From Prosapia bicincta (Eukaryota; Arthropoda; Insecta; Hemiptera; Cercopidae), in contig JBAIZL010000001.1 of NCBI GenBank assembly GCA_036971475.1, positions 73,152,771 to 73,216,770 on the forward strand: a stretch of DNA of 64,000 nt, in the 5' to 3' direction. Of this stretch, positions 54,975 through 64,000 are shown in pieces. The position numbers and the translations under genes are program-made. Each line of letters opens with the position of its first letter. Positions within the stretch are counted from its first letter, which is position 1. The notes beneath the pieces are model-generated. The model did not search any database, had not been told where the DNA came from, and saw nothing but the letters and a program-made list of their open reading frames with translations.

Positions 54975-55600
54975 TAAGTCAATATTTTGTATTATTATTA
55001 GAAACTCAGAGCGTCCTTATCGGTGTAGAGCAGTTAGCTACAGCCATTGTACTCTCTTCCCATAAATTCCACAAGATTAGCTTGGTGGATACTTACCTCT
55101 GCTTAATCCAAGTACCCACCTGTTGCTGATGCTTTTGGTACCTTCTGGTGTATATACCAGCCAGCCAAACCAGTTACTTCTTGCAGCTCCCAATGTAAGG
55201 CACTAACAGAACACGTGGATTTGGCTTTCCTCTTTGTCCTCGTCGCATCTCTTGTACATAGGGGACCTCAATCTAATAATTCAACATTTTGAATTAATAT
55301 CAGAAACTGGGAGGACCATTATCGATGTAGAACACTTAGTTACAGCCTTTGTACTCTCTTCACATTCCTACACAGTATTAGCTTAGTGGATACCTACCTC
55401 TGCAGAACCCTAGTATCTACTGGATGCTGAATTTTCTGATACCTTCTGGTGTACATACCTATCAAACCACTTTCTTCTTGCTGCTCCTAATGCAGGACAC
55501 TAACAGAACACGTAGATTTGGATTTCCTCTTGGACCTCGTCGCAGCTCTTGTACACAGAGGACCTAGAGTTAATAAATTCAACATTGCTCATTCTAAATA
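54975..55600. repeat. About 300-bp tandem units, two copies
   Basis: ATTTTGTATTATTATTAGAAACTC at about 54,978, ATTTTGAATTAATATCAGAAACTG at about 55,281 and CAACATTGCTCATTCTAA at about 55,577 mark the units. Each contains TTAGCTTAGTGGATAC, a CTGGTGTA-CATACC word and CGTGGATTTGGCTTTCC. This is the long form of the repeat amplified as 101-bp units in copy 1. Confidence 0.8.
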
Positions 55601-56281
55601 TTTTTTGAAAGAAACGTATCTAAGACTTCTTTTTATTACCCTGCCGGGATAAGCATAAAATAAAGAAAACCTATGTAACATAATACAAATTTATTACGTG
55701 TTATACTACTTTTCATTCCTATCATCTTACTTGTATATGATGTTCTCCGGTACATATGAGAACATATTGTTGTTCTCCGAGTTACATATGATTATGATTG
55801 TAGAATATTTTGGTTTCCGTAACGTGATATCCTAGTAGGCACACCTGCTCTGTGATATCCTAGTAGGAATTCTCTACTAGGGGACATGCGGTCCTAAAAT
55901 CCGATCCCTTTAGGTCTTACATTCCGTCATTACTCCCGGCGGGGAGTGCAGGAATTGTAAACTTTACTCCAGTTTGTAGAGTCGAGCTTAAGTTTAACAC
56001 ACAGAAACGTGGCGTTGTAATTTCTATTATTATTACAAAATATGAGGTACTCTTTGTTTTAAATAAATAGGTTTAAACGAAATATCGCTCTTAAGGCGTG
56101 ACGTTAATGTTTCACAATTGCATTTTTGTCAATTAATTTGTTTTTTGTCATGTACGTAATTTACTTAAGACGACTATGTAGACACGTGTAACCTACAAAA
56201 ACAACATTTCAGCAATTTCCTTGTGTAAAAAGGTGGTTTTTGAAAGTATTATCTAATTCATTAGTTCATTATATTTAATGG

Positions 56282-56487
56282 CTAATGCCTGTCTGGCATA
56301 ATAAAGTGACCGAACAAAGGCAAAGCCTCCTTAATTCACAACAACTACCTTAAAGTGCCAAAGCGACAACGCTTTACGGGCAGTAATTGCCTCTGTTGAC
56401 TGGAGCTCTGAAGCTGGCAGCCACATCCGGTTGTGTAACTCTGCTACTTCCTGTTAAACAGATAGGCTGCTATTGTTGAGACAGTTC
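56282..56487. promoter_or_regulatory. Triplicated conserved noncoding element (copy 3)
   Basis: See 27,932-28,136. The ETS-like word is ACTTCCTGT here. Confidence 0.55.
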
Positions 56488-57260
56488 TAGCCTGGAGTTA
56501 ATAATTAACAATAACAGTGTTCATTGTTACTGAATTCTTGCCGTAATGATCATGCGAGACGCAGGCGTAACTGTGTGTGCGTAAAAGCGTAACTGTGCGC
56601 AAATATCGTGGCTAGAGGTAACACGTTTGGTAGTTAAGATGTTGAAACAGATCAATGTGATTTTTATTATGTTTGAGGTTGTCGTAAGAGACGGTGAGGT
56701 ATGGTGGAATTAAGGTAAATAAAATAGGAGGAAAAAGTAAGTTAAAAAAGTTTTAATATTGGTAAGCTCATAATTAGTTTGTCAGTGCGGCCTTATACCA
56801 AGTATTGGTGTAGATTGATTATGGTTAGGAGATAATGATTGCCTGTTACTGGTCCTAGAGAAAGTCATGTCATGTTAGTCTAAGAAATCGAATCGTATTC
56901 TTTTTGATTTTGTGGACACCTGAAAATGATCGTTAAATCGTTGATACCCCCCGCCCAACAATTTGTGCCAGGAACTGGACATTGTGTTAACCGTGATTTG
57001 AGCATTTATTACACTGTAAAAAGTTAATAAAACGTGAAATGAATGTATATTTTCCGTTGAAAATATCTAGAAAAGCTTACGATACGAATTGGAATTGGTT
57101 TTCTTTCTTTCTAAGAAGAATTTTCTTATGGATTTCAGAGTCTTTATTGCTTTTTAATATTCATAACTGTTTATATTTGTCCATTGTTGTGTTCGTTACT
57201 CGTCAAAGTGAAATGTTTATTTGATATTGTGGAAAATAGAAAATGCGCATATATCGACGT

Positions 57261-57470
57261 CCAGGGATTAATTTAACAATAACAGTCGGCAAAAGCTCGA
57301 TAAGCTAGCCTAAATAATAAAACTGTCAGCGGATCAGCTGGCAGCGACAAATAAACATAAAATAATGGGTTCGTCAAAATAAACCAAACATGAAATGTGG
57401 AACATTTATATCTGAAACATATCCGATATATGTGTTAAAATTCAGAGGGAAAATGCACTTTGTGCAGCTT
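57261..57470. promoter_or_regulatory. Second triplicated conserved noncoding element (copy 3)
   Basis: Partner of 29,083-29,275. The core ACTGTCAGCGGATCAGCTGG is unchanged. Confidence 0.5.
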
Positions 57471-58125
57471 GAAATGTGAAATAATGTTGCCAACTCTCCG
57501 TTGTCATTTAATTATAAAACACTTTAGGCATCCGAGGTAAAAGTTTAAATATTCAAAATAAGCATTTTAATCTAAAAGTTTTCTATTGTAATTTTCTGAT
57601 TGAAAATCAAACTAATTATAATAACAACCACATATTGATTCAAATCACAATCACAGTAAATATGAAAATAATGTAAATGTGCAAATGATACTAAAAACTA
57701 GGAGAGCAAAATCATCTAGGTTTTAATAATTTTATAAAGGAAAAACTATTTTAATATAGATATAATAATATAGGTTGAGTTTTGTTCAAATGTAGAAGGA
57801 AAATGTATTTTACGCAGTTTGGAATGTGAAATAATGTTGCAAACTCTCCGTTGTTATTTAATTATAAAACACTTTGCGCATCCGAGATAAAAGTTTTAAT
57901 ATTCGAAATAAGCATTATAATCAAATGGTTTTCTATTGCAATTTTTTTATAGAAAAATCAAACAAATTAAAATCACAACCACATATTGATTAAAATCTCA
58001 ATCTCAGTAAATATGAAAATAATGTAAATGTGCAAATGATATTAAAAACAAGGAGAACAAAATCATCTAGGTTTTAATAATTTTATAAAGGAAAAACTAT
58101 TTTAAAATAGATATAATAATACAAT
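57440..58125. repeat. Local tandem duplication, period about 349 bp
   Basis: AATAATGTTGC-AACTCTCCGTTGT occurs at about 57,480 and 57,830, followed in both by AATTATAAAACACTTT, GCATCCGAG and AAATCATCTAGGTTTTAATA. Copies 1 and 2 of block S have one unit. Confidence 0.85.
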
Positions 58126-58329
58126 ACATAAAATTACTTTGGCAAATTCAAAATTTTGTCTTTATTAGTAGCTTTTAACTCGTACATATTTCACTATAAG
58201 ATTATTGTCTTATAAGTTACATGTTTTAAATTATTCCATTATAATTTTCTGATAATTATGATAGGTCTTATTTTTTATATAATTGGTGTAGGGGAATATA
58301 TTTGACAAATAACTATCTAACGATTACAC

Positions 58330-58640
58330 ACATATAATGGGAAAATATTTGTTGACAGAAGTATTGTGTGTCCAATGAAAGGTCAAACCGTCTGCCAAAA
58401 GCTTTGCCCAGTGCTATAAACTCATTTATCACTTATCCAATAACTAATGGATAAAACCTGTTTGTGTTGGCGAGATCTATAAAATATATTGACGGGTCAA
58501 ATTGGCTTTCAAATAGTTTGTTGCCACGTGAAAACTTTAATTGCAGTCCATGGGGACTAAATTTGAAGTACGAGGCCACTAATAAGGCTAATTGAAAGGC
58601 AATGGGCTGCCACATATGGAATTCAATGCACTTCTATTGG
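58330..58640. promoter_or_regulatory. Third triplicated conserved element (copy 3)
   Basis: Partner of 31,080-31,390. The minus-strand frame (58,433-58,615) is open with an ATG. Confidence 0.4.
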
Positions 58641-58935
58641 GTTAAATTGTATTTTTCATTAATTTATAAACACCGCTAAGACTTTATTGGGTATTAGAGC
58701 TACTATATGAAATATGTTTCATTTCGTTAAAACAGCAGAGATTTTAATTGAGAGCGCTACATAAAAGAATTTTATTAGAGTACTTTGTTTCTATAGTTAT
58801 TTTATAAATTATCTTCATGGAAAAAAACAATACGAATGTATATATATATCATTGAAAACACAGTAATCTGACTAATAAAATATTCCAAATATTAATAATA
58901 TCGTAAATAAATAACCCTTACTTTTCGAAGTAAGT

Positions 58936-58987
<52 letters not shown>
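58936..58987. repeat. (CA)n(TA)n microsatellite
   Basis: Compound dinucleotide tract at the join of block S copy 3 and block B copy 2. Confidence 0.95.
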
Positions 58988-58989
<2 letters not shown>

Positions 58990-58999
58990 AAATTCTTGC

Positions 59000-60190
59000 T
59001 TATTATATCAAACAAAAATATTCCAAAACATCTACTTTTTATGTGACAATTGTATGTCTGAAGATTTTCCTTCTAGACACAGCAAATTACTTCATTGATT
59101 CCTAACGTGCCTACGGTTATCTAACAAGACAACAAATAGCTACAGAGATAGTTTGTCAAACTATCACCTACACTAAAGTCAAATAGTTTATATGCTATAG
59201 TTACAAATAGGTAAATTATTATTTATATGCTTTATACAAATGTTGTTATGTTTACACTTCGCTTAAGTTCATGATTTTTTTGTGCAACAAACATCATCAG
59301 AATAAAACTTATAAGTATTACAATAACTAACAAATTCAACTGCCAAAGAAATGTAAAGTGAAGCTTGGCTCTTTGAGAATAACCCAATAATGATCAACAA
59401 GGAAACTCTTACTGGTCTAGGAAACATTCCTTTAATCTATGTCCATAGACATTTTCATATATATGCCCTCCATATTAAGCTTATTACATAAAAAAAAAAT
59501 ATTCAAAAACATCTACTTTTTATGTGACAAATGTATGTGTGAAGATTTTCCTCCTAGACACAGCAAATTACTTCATTGATTCCTAACGTGCCTACGGTTA
59601 TCTAACAAGACAACAAATAGCTACAGAGATAGTTTGTCAAACTATCACCTACACTAAAGTCAAATAGTTTATATGCTATAGTTACAAATAGGTAAATTAT
59701 TATTTATATGCTTTATACAAATGTTGTTATGTTTACACTTCGCTTAAGTTCATGATTTTTTTGTGCAACAAACATCATCAGAATAAAACTTATAAGTATT
59801 ACAATAACTAACAAATTCAACTGCCAAAGAAATGTAAAGTGAAGCTTGGCTCTTTGAGAATAACCCAATAATGATCAACAAGGAAACTCTTACTGGTCTA
59901 GGAAACATTCCTTTAATCTATGTCCATAGACATTTTCATATATATGCCCTCCATATTAAGCTTATTACATAAAAAAAAAATATTCAAAAACATCTACTTT
60001 TTATGTGACAAATGTATGTGTGAAGATTTTCCTCCTAGACACAGCAAATTACTTCATTGATTCCTAACGTGCCTACGGTTATCTAACAAGACAACAAATA
60101 GCTACAGAGATAGTTTGTCAAACTATCACCTACACTAAAGTCAAATAGTGTATATGCTATAGTTACAAATAGGTAAATTAATATTTAAAA
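59000..60190. repeat. 481-bp tandem repeat, about 2.5 copies
   Basis: CATCTACTTTTTATGTGACAA recurs with its CTACTTTTT ending at 59,040, 59,521 and 60,002, exactly 481 bp apart. The second and third copies are almost identical, the first slightly different. A more diverged partial unit continues to about 60,420. Block B copy 1 has one unit at 44,990-45,256, so the expansion is recent and local. Confidence 0.93.
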
Positions 60191-60719
60191 GCTTTTTACA
60201 AATGTTGATACATTTACATATTGTATATGTCCATGGTTTTGTTAACCAACAATTATCCTCAGAATAAAACTTACAATAACTAACAAATTCAACTGCCAAA
60301 GAAATATAAAGTAAAGCTTGGCACTTTGAGAGGAACCTAATATAGATAAACCAGGAAACTCTTAATAGTCAATCAAACATTCCTTTAATCTGTGTCCATG
60401 AACACCTCCATATAAGTGCCATCCATATGGATACACAGGACAGTTGACGGTTTTAATCACATCCTTATAATAAATATATAATGTTAATATGATATCAGTA
60501 TTGACGATTAAATTGTTCTCAACTAACAATCAGGTTTCGAAGGAAGAGTGTGAATGTTGGTAGGGTTAGGGAGAAGATATATAACTCCCTTAATAATTAG
60601 GATTTAGGAAATAATAAAGGATAAAAAAGGTGATACTCATGTAGGGATGTATGGCTGAAGGGCAGCTACTCTCTGTATGGCAATGTTTACAGGTTAAACC
60701 GAAAGGAAGATACAAATTA

Positions 60720-60985
60720 TCACAGATACACATAGAACCAAGTAAGGTACAAATCTCCCTCGGTATTTGATGTAACAGGAGTGGTTTATTGCATATGAAG
60801 GTTAACCTATTTGTAGGTAGATTAGACAGGGGTTTCCTCGTAAACCTCTTAAGGTTACAGGTTATTAAAATGGAGTCCTGCGTAGCATTGCTGGGTGACA
60901 GCGAGGCGCACCAAACCGTACCACTAGCACCTAAGTCTTCCTAAAAAGTTGCGCCTAACTGCGATCTGTAACTAACCTATATTGT
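60720..60985. promoter_or_regulatory. Conserved element in block B (copy 2)
   Basis: Partner of 47,280-47,540, including GCATTGCTGGGTGACAGCGA. Confidence 0.4.
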
Positions 60986-61349
60986 TTCAATAAAGAGTCT
61001 AATAAACACTATCATTATTGGAAAAAAGTATCTGACAACACATCTATACGAATTTGAAATGAATATGTGTAGACATTTACACCCTCAACTGTATGGATAA
61101 CGTTTTGTAGAAAGGTTTTGAGTAGGCCTATTTATAGTGCAATTTCTTTAGTTTGATTAAATATAGTATCGTATATTCAAATATTAAATATCGTAATTTA
61201 AAATAGCAGGAAAGCACAAAGATATCATGTAGAGGAATTGTTTCAAAATTTATCCTTTCATCCGGGGAATTGGTTCATCGAATCGTCGCTAGAGCAGTTA
61301 GTTGACTGGTATTCACGTTTTCAGTTGTACCAGCAAAATCCTCACCCCC

Positions 61350-61352
<3 letters not shown>

Positions 61353-61430
<78 letters not shown>
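61353..61430. repeat. (AT)n microsatellite in block B copy 2
   Basis: About 77 bp of alternating AT with one TTT interruption. Confidence 0.97.
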
Positions 61431-61433
<3 letters not shown>

Positions 61434-61637
61434 ATAATGTTGGCTATACTCTAATACTCAAACTTCGTTGTTCACTGTACACATCGAGGGCTCGTAGTGC
61501 GAATCGCGTTACCATGAACTTGGCCGTGATAGAAAAAGCGAGATTCCTTGTATACTACCACTTCTAAAAACATTTAACATATTCAGATTGTGCTATATTT
61601 CAACAGCTCATGCATACGATATGTCCACAAGTTAAAG

Positions 61638-61648
61638 ATTGTTTTTTT
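61638..61648. other. Target-site duplication, left
   Basis: ATTGTTTTTTT, with its partner ATTGTTTGTTT at 63,581-63,591 (one mismatch). The empty site in block B copy 1 is 48,721-48,731, ATTGTTTTTTT followed by ATTTCATACC. This fixes the insertion boundaries of the Penelope-like element. Confidence 0.75.
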
Positions 61649-62010
61649 GATGTAACTTTTGAGTTACTTGATGTAATCATCTTGAATTCACTGATTAAAC
61701 TAGTTTTACACTACTTAACTAAGTGAATACGTAAATGGTTACTTGCTGACGCGTTTCAAAACGATCGTTCCTTTTTCGAAGCTACTCTTCTACTAGCGGC
61801 TTTTGGCTCTTTACAAACGGTATGACAGGGTTAGATTTATGACATTAGATGAGGTGTCGGCGTCATGTGTGATGTATTTGAAACGTCTATTGGCGTCAAA
61901 GTGTGTGTGGTCATTAAGTATGTTTTCCCTGTCTGTTGTGTAGTGTTTGTGGATTTCATATTTTTCTAAGGTTGCTAGTTTTTTACTCTGTTTTAATGTG
62001 TGTAGAATAT

Positions 62011-63234
62011 TTAAATTAGTGAGTATGTCGGTGTGTGTGTGTGTTGGGTGTGGTTTAGGTGTTTTGCGCCGCTGGATTTAGGGTTTGTTTGTTTTGTTTG
62101 GGTAATGTGTTCATCGACGCGTGTGTAGAATGACCTGCCGATTTGACCTATGTAATAGTTGCAAGTTAATTTGTAAATTCCTGAGAGTTTGTATATGTCA
62201 GTTTCGTTTTGAAAAGGTTGTATAGGTTTTCTTAGCGTATTTGTTGTTTTGTAGGATATTTGGTAATGGAGTTTTTTGAATGTGAAGGCTATTTTGTGTG
62301 TGTTTTTATTGTGGTAGGTGAGGGATATGTATTTGTTATTTTTCTTGTGGTTTGTTTGAGTGGGTGTTTGATAGTGTTTATGTTTTATTTTCCTGAGAAT
62401 GTTATCTATGAGTGTGTGTTGGTAGCCGTTTTGTTGGGCGATGTATTTTATGGTATTAAGTTCTTTGTCGTAGTCTTTCTGTAGCATTGGTATGTTTATT
62501 AGACGGTGTAATATATGATTAAAAGCAGCGTGTTTGTATTGTGTGGGGTGATTAGATGTATTATGTATGACCATATCTGTAGTTGTTGGTTTTCTGTATA
62601 TTTTGAAATTGTGTCTAGTGTTGTGCTTGGTGATAGTAAGATCTAGAAAGTTTATTCTATTGTTTTCTTCTAACTCGAGAGTAAATGTGAGGTTTTCGTG
62701 TATGGTATTAATGTGATTATGTAGTTGTTTGATTTGCCGTTTGTTGCCGTTGTATAATATTAAAATGTCATCTACATATCTATGGTAGTAAATTATTTTA
62801 TGTGTGTGGTAATTGTTCTGTAGAATATATTGTTGTTCGATGTGGTGTATGAATATTTCTGCTAGGATGCCTGAGATAGGGGAACCCATTGAGAGGCCAT
62901 CTTTCTGTGTGTAGTATTTGTGTTGGTATGTGAAGTAGTTTTGTGATGTGATGAGTTTGGTGAGTGTGATTATTTCATGTGTGAGATTATGTGGCGTGTT
63001 GTTTGCTGTGAGCATATTTTGTAGTATGTTCAGTATTTGTTCTACTGGCACACTAGTGTAAAGGTTTTTTATGTAGAATGAGGCAATTGTGTGTGGTATG
63101 TGGATGTCTTGTATTTTGTGTATGAGGTCTATGTTATTGTGTATAGGTGTGTGATTGTGAAAGTTTATGTTGTCTCTGATAAGTTTGTCTACACCCAACA
63201 CACATGTTGTCTCTAAACAACACCCAACACACAC
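62011..63234 (-). CDS. Penelope-like RT and GIY-YIG endonuclease, truncated, probably dead
   Basis: 407 codons. Reverse transcriptase domain, about residues 48-215: motif A region SFYIKNLYTSVP (52-63), motif B GLSMGSP (113-119), motif C YVDD (153-156), and FLDLTI (196-201). A GIY-YIG nuclease follows: GIY 352-354, YIG 361-363, and an Arg and Glu in RVDEH (372-376). Full Penelope proteins are roughly twice this length; the whole N-terminal part is missing. The first dozen or so residues come from the inverted arm, so the start is chimeric. The motif A catalytic Asp (SFD in the family) is Tyr54 (codon at 63,075-63,073). Only one Cys remains where Penelope nucleases usually have a CxxC between GIY and YIG. 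The C terminus ends early because a CA-rich stretch near 62,030-62,045 is 2 nt longer than in the inverted arm, shifting the frame off a YEIxKHYTTDR tail that continues in another frame. Confidence 0.9.
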   Translation of the reverse strand: MCVGCCLETTCVLGVDKLIRDNINFHNHTPIHNNIDLIHKIQDIHIPHTIASFYIKNLYTSVPVEQILNILQNMLTANNTPHNLTHEIITLTKLITSQNYFTYQHKYYTQKDGLSMGSPISGILAEIFIHHIEQQYILQNNYHTHKIIYYHRYVDDILILYNGNKRQIKQLHNHINTIHENLTFTLELEENNRINFLDLTITKHNTRHNFKIYRKPTTTDMVIHNTSNHPTQYKHAAFNHILHRLINIPMLQKDYDKELNTIKYIAQQNGYQHTLIDNILRKIKHKHYQTPTQTNHKKNNKYISLTYHNKNTHKIAFTFKKLHYQISYKTTNTLRKPIQPFQNETDIYKLSGIYKLTCNYYIGQIGRSFYTRVDEHITQTKQTNPKSSGAKHLNHTQHTHTPTYSLI

Positions 63235-63431
63235 ATACAGACATACACACTAATTTAAATGTTCTACACACATTAAAACAGAGTAAAAAACTAACAACTT
63301 TAGAAAAATATGAAATCTACAAACACTACACAACAGACAGGAAAACATACTTAATGACAACACACACTTTGAAGCCAATAGTCTTTTCAAATACATCTCA
63401 CAAGACGCCGACACCTCACCTAATGTCATAA
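63204..63431 (+). pseudogene. C-terminal tail of a Penelope-like protein in the inverted arm
   Basis: The plus-strand frame includes NVLHTLKQSKKLTTLEKYEI then YKHYTTDR, the LExxEI...H tail that follows the GIY-YIG domain in Penelope-like proteins. It is the inverted counterpart of the tail that is out of frame in the main copy. After TTDR the frame slips (one G fewer in GACAGGAAAAC than in the main copy's GACAGGGAAAAC), so the last residues are not the family sequence. Thus each arm has its own frameshift. Confidence 0.75.
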
Positions 63432-63465
63432 ATCCAACCCTGTCATAAATACAACCCTGTCATAC
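63425..63465. repeat. 17-bp tandem duplication in the inverted arm
   Basis: TGTCATAAATCCAACCC and TGTCATAAATACAACCC sit side by side before TGTCATACC. The left arm has one copy (near 61,825-61,845, read in reverse complement). Confidence 0.85.
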
Positions 63466-63474
63466 CGCTTGTAA

Positions 63475-63548
63475 AGAGCCAAAAGCCGCTAGTAGAAGGC
63501 TAGCTTCGAAAAAGGAACGATCGTTTTGAAACGCGTTAGCAAGTAAGC
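63475..63548 (+). ncRNA. Hammerhead-like remnant in the Penelope terminal arm
   Basis: GTTTTGAAACGCGTTAGC here, and GTTTTGAAACGCGTCAGC on the minus strand of 61,700-61,815, match the 3' half of the minimal hammerhead ribozymes known from Penelope-like elements: GAAA, the self-complementary ACGCGT as a very short stem III, and a C cleavage site in the left arm (T in the right). The expected CTGANGA half is not intact; the nearest sequence is CTAGTAGAAG about 40 nt upstream. AACGATCGTT between them is a perfect palindrome. Self-cleavage is doubtful. Confidence 0.35.
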
Positions 63549-64000
63549 AATTACGTATTCACTTAGTTAAGTAGTGTAAAATTGTTTGTTTATTCCATAC
63601 CGAAGCTAATTTATATATGAATTTATATAATATCGGTCTTCACATGCAAGTCAGTTTTTTGGCAGTCTTTATGATGTTTATAGGAAAGTATTTAAACTAG
63701 CCTTCTATTTTTTGTTCACCTACTGCGATTTCTCGAGGCCAGGTACTCGGTTACATGGTCCACAATATACTTGTTTACTCTCTTCAAGGGTTGCGTTTAT
63801 CTACTTGCTGAGGAGCAACCTAGTACTGATTTAACAGTAATGAGCTTACTATTCCCATGTGTAGATTTCGGTGTGTGATCAAGAACCGAGGCTATAACAG
63901 TACCCTAACATTACTTCTCGTTTGAATCTCCATCCGTTTGTCATGGTCACTTTACACTCTGATTTCTTTTCCTTTTCTTTGGAAATAGATTTATTAAATC

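Larger units (their letters stand above)
54325..58850. repeat. Segmental duplication block S, copy 3
   Basis: It starts in the middle of the block (equivalent to 40,183 in copy 2) and ends at TTCATGGAAAAAAACAATACG. It lacks the part equivalent to about 43,050-44,185, with AATAATACAATA at the join. It carries the 300-bp repeats at 54,975-55,600 and a 349-bp duplication at 57,440-58,125. Confidence 0.88.
61649..63580 (-). mobile_element. Penelope-like element insertion with inverted terminal arms
   Basis: About 1.93 kb absent from the equivalent place in block B copy 1 (48,731). Read on the minus strand it has an inverted partial copy of the 3' region (63,212-63,580), then an RT-endonuclease coding region (63,234-62,011), then the 3' region (62,010-61,649). 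The arms 61,704-62,056 and 63,212-63,581 are imperfect inverted repeats of about 350-370 bp. Complex partial copies in inverted or tandem order are typical of Penelope-like elements. The far 3' end has a hairpin, GTAACTTTTGAGTTAC (61,653-61,668). Confidence 0.9.
58990..64000. repeat. Segmental duplication block B, copy 2 (runs off the right edge)
   Basis: Partner of 44,985-49,330. It contains a 481-bp tandem expansion at its left end and a Penelope-like element at 61,649-63,580. Similarity resumes after the element (CATACCGAAGCTAATTTAT) and continues to the window end. Confidence 0.9.

Noticed and set aside
62260..62484. 74-codon Val/Phe-rich plus-strand frame
   Set aside because: Antisense shadow of the Penelope-like coding sequence.

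Overview
The window is AT-rich eukaryotic DNA with no complete cellular gene that I can support. The best fit is an arthropod, probably an insect. The evidence is a degenerate R1-type non-LTR retrotransposon, C-terminal pieces of another insect-like LINE, a Penelope-like element, many long (AT)n and (CA)n tracts, and no bacterial gene structure. The organism call is an inference from repeat content and is not firm.

Layout. 1-985 is a decayed R1-like reverse transcriptase fragment with an internal 139-bp triplication. 2,985-6,547 is a satellite built from 20- and 41-bp units. 6.5-12.6 kb is mostly unannotatable, apart from a tandem pair of about 570-bp segments near 11-12.3 kb that carry an unrecognised reading frame. 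From 12.6 kb to the end the window is a mosaic of old duplicated blocks. Block A lies at 12,587-14,240 and 31,942-33,740. Block S lies at 20,556-31,572, 36,252-44,936 and 54,325-58,850. Block B lies at 44,985-49,330 and 58,990-64,000. The block order is A, spacer, S, A, spacer, S, B, spacer, S, B. The copies differ by indels, local tandem duplications and insertions, which let copies be used as empty sites for each other.

Inside the blocks are islands that are much more alike than their surroundings and are noncoding by every frame I checked. Examples are 27,932-28,136 / 41,351-41,556 / 56,282-56,487, and 23,041-23,340 / 38,941-39,240. They look like conserved regulatory elements amplified with the blocks. 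One island (20,962-21,114 / 36,893-37,036, minus strand) instead shows mostly synonymous differences in one frame and may be a small exon.

Mobile DNA. The copy-to-copy comparison exposes three precise insertions. A 1,035-bp element with short terminal inverted repeats lies at 26,511-27,545. A 1,704-bp element with a 4-bp target duplication lies at 45,257-46,960. A 1.93-kb Penelope-like element lies at 61,649-63,580. The Penelope-like element has a 407-residue RT plus GIY-YIG frame on the minus strand between inverted arms of about 350 bp. It looks dead: the motif A aspartate is a tyrosine, the N terminus is chimeric, and the C terminus is cut off by a CA-repeat frameshift.

The rest is single-copy AT-rich sequence in which I see nothing definite.
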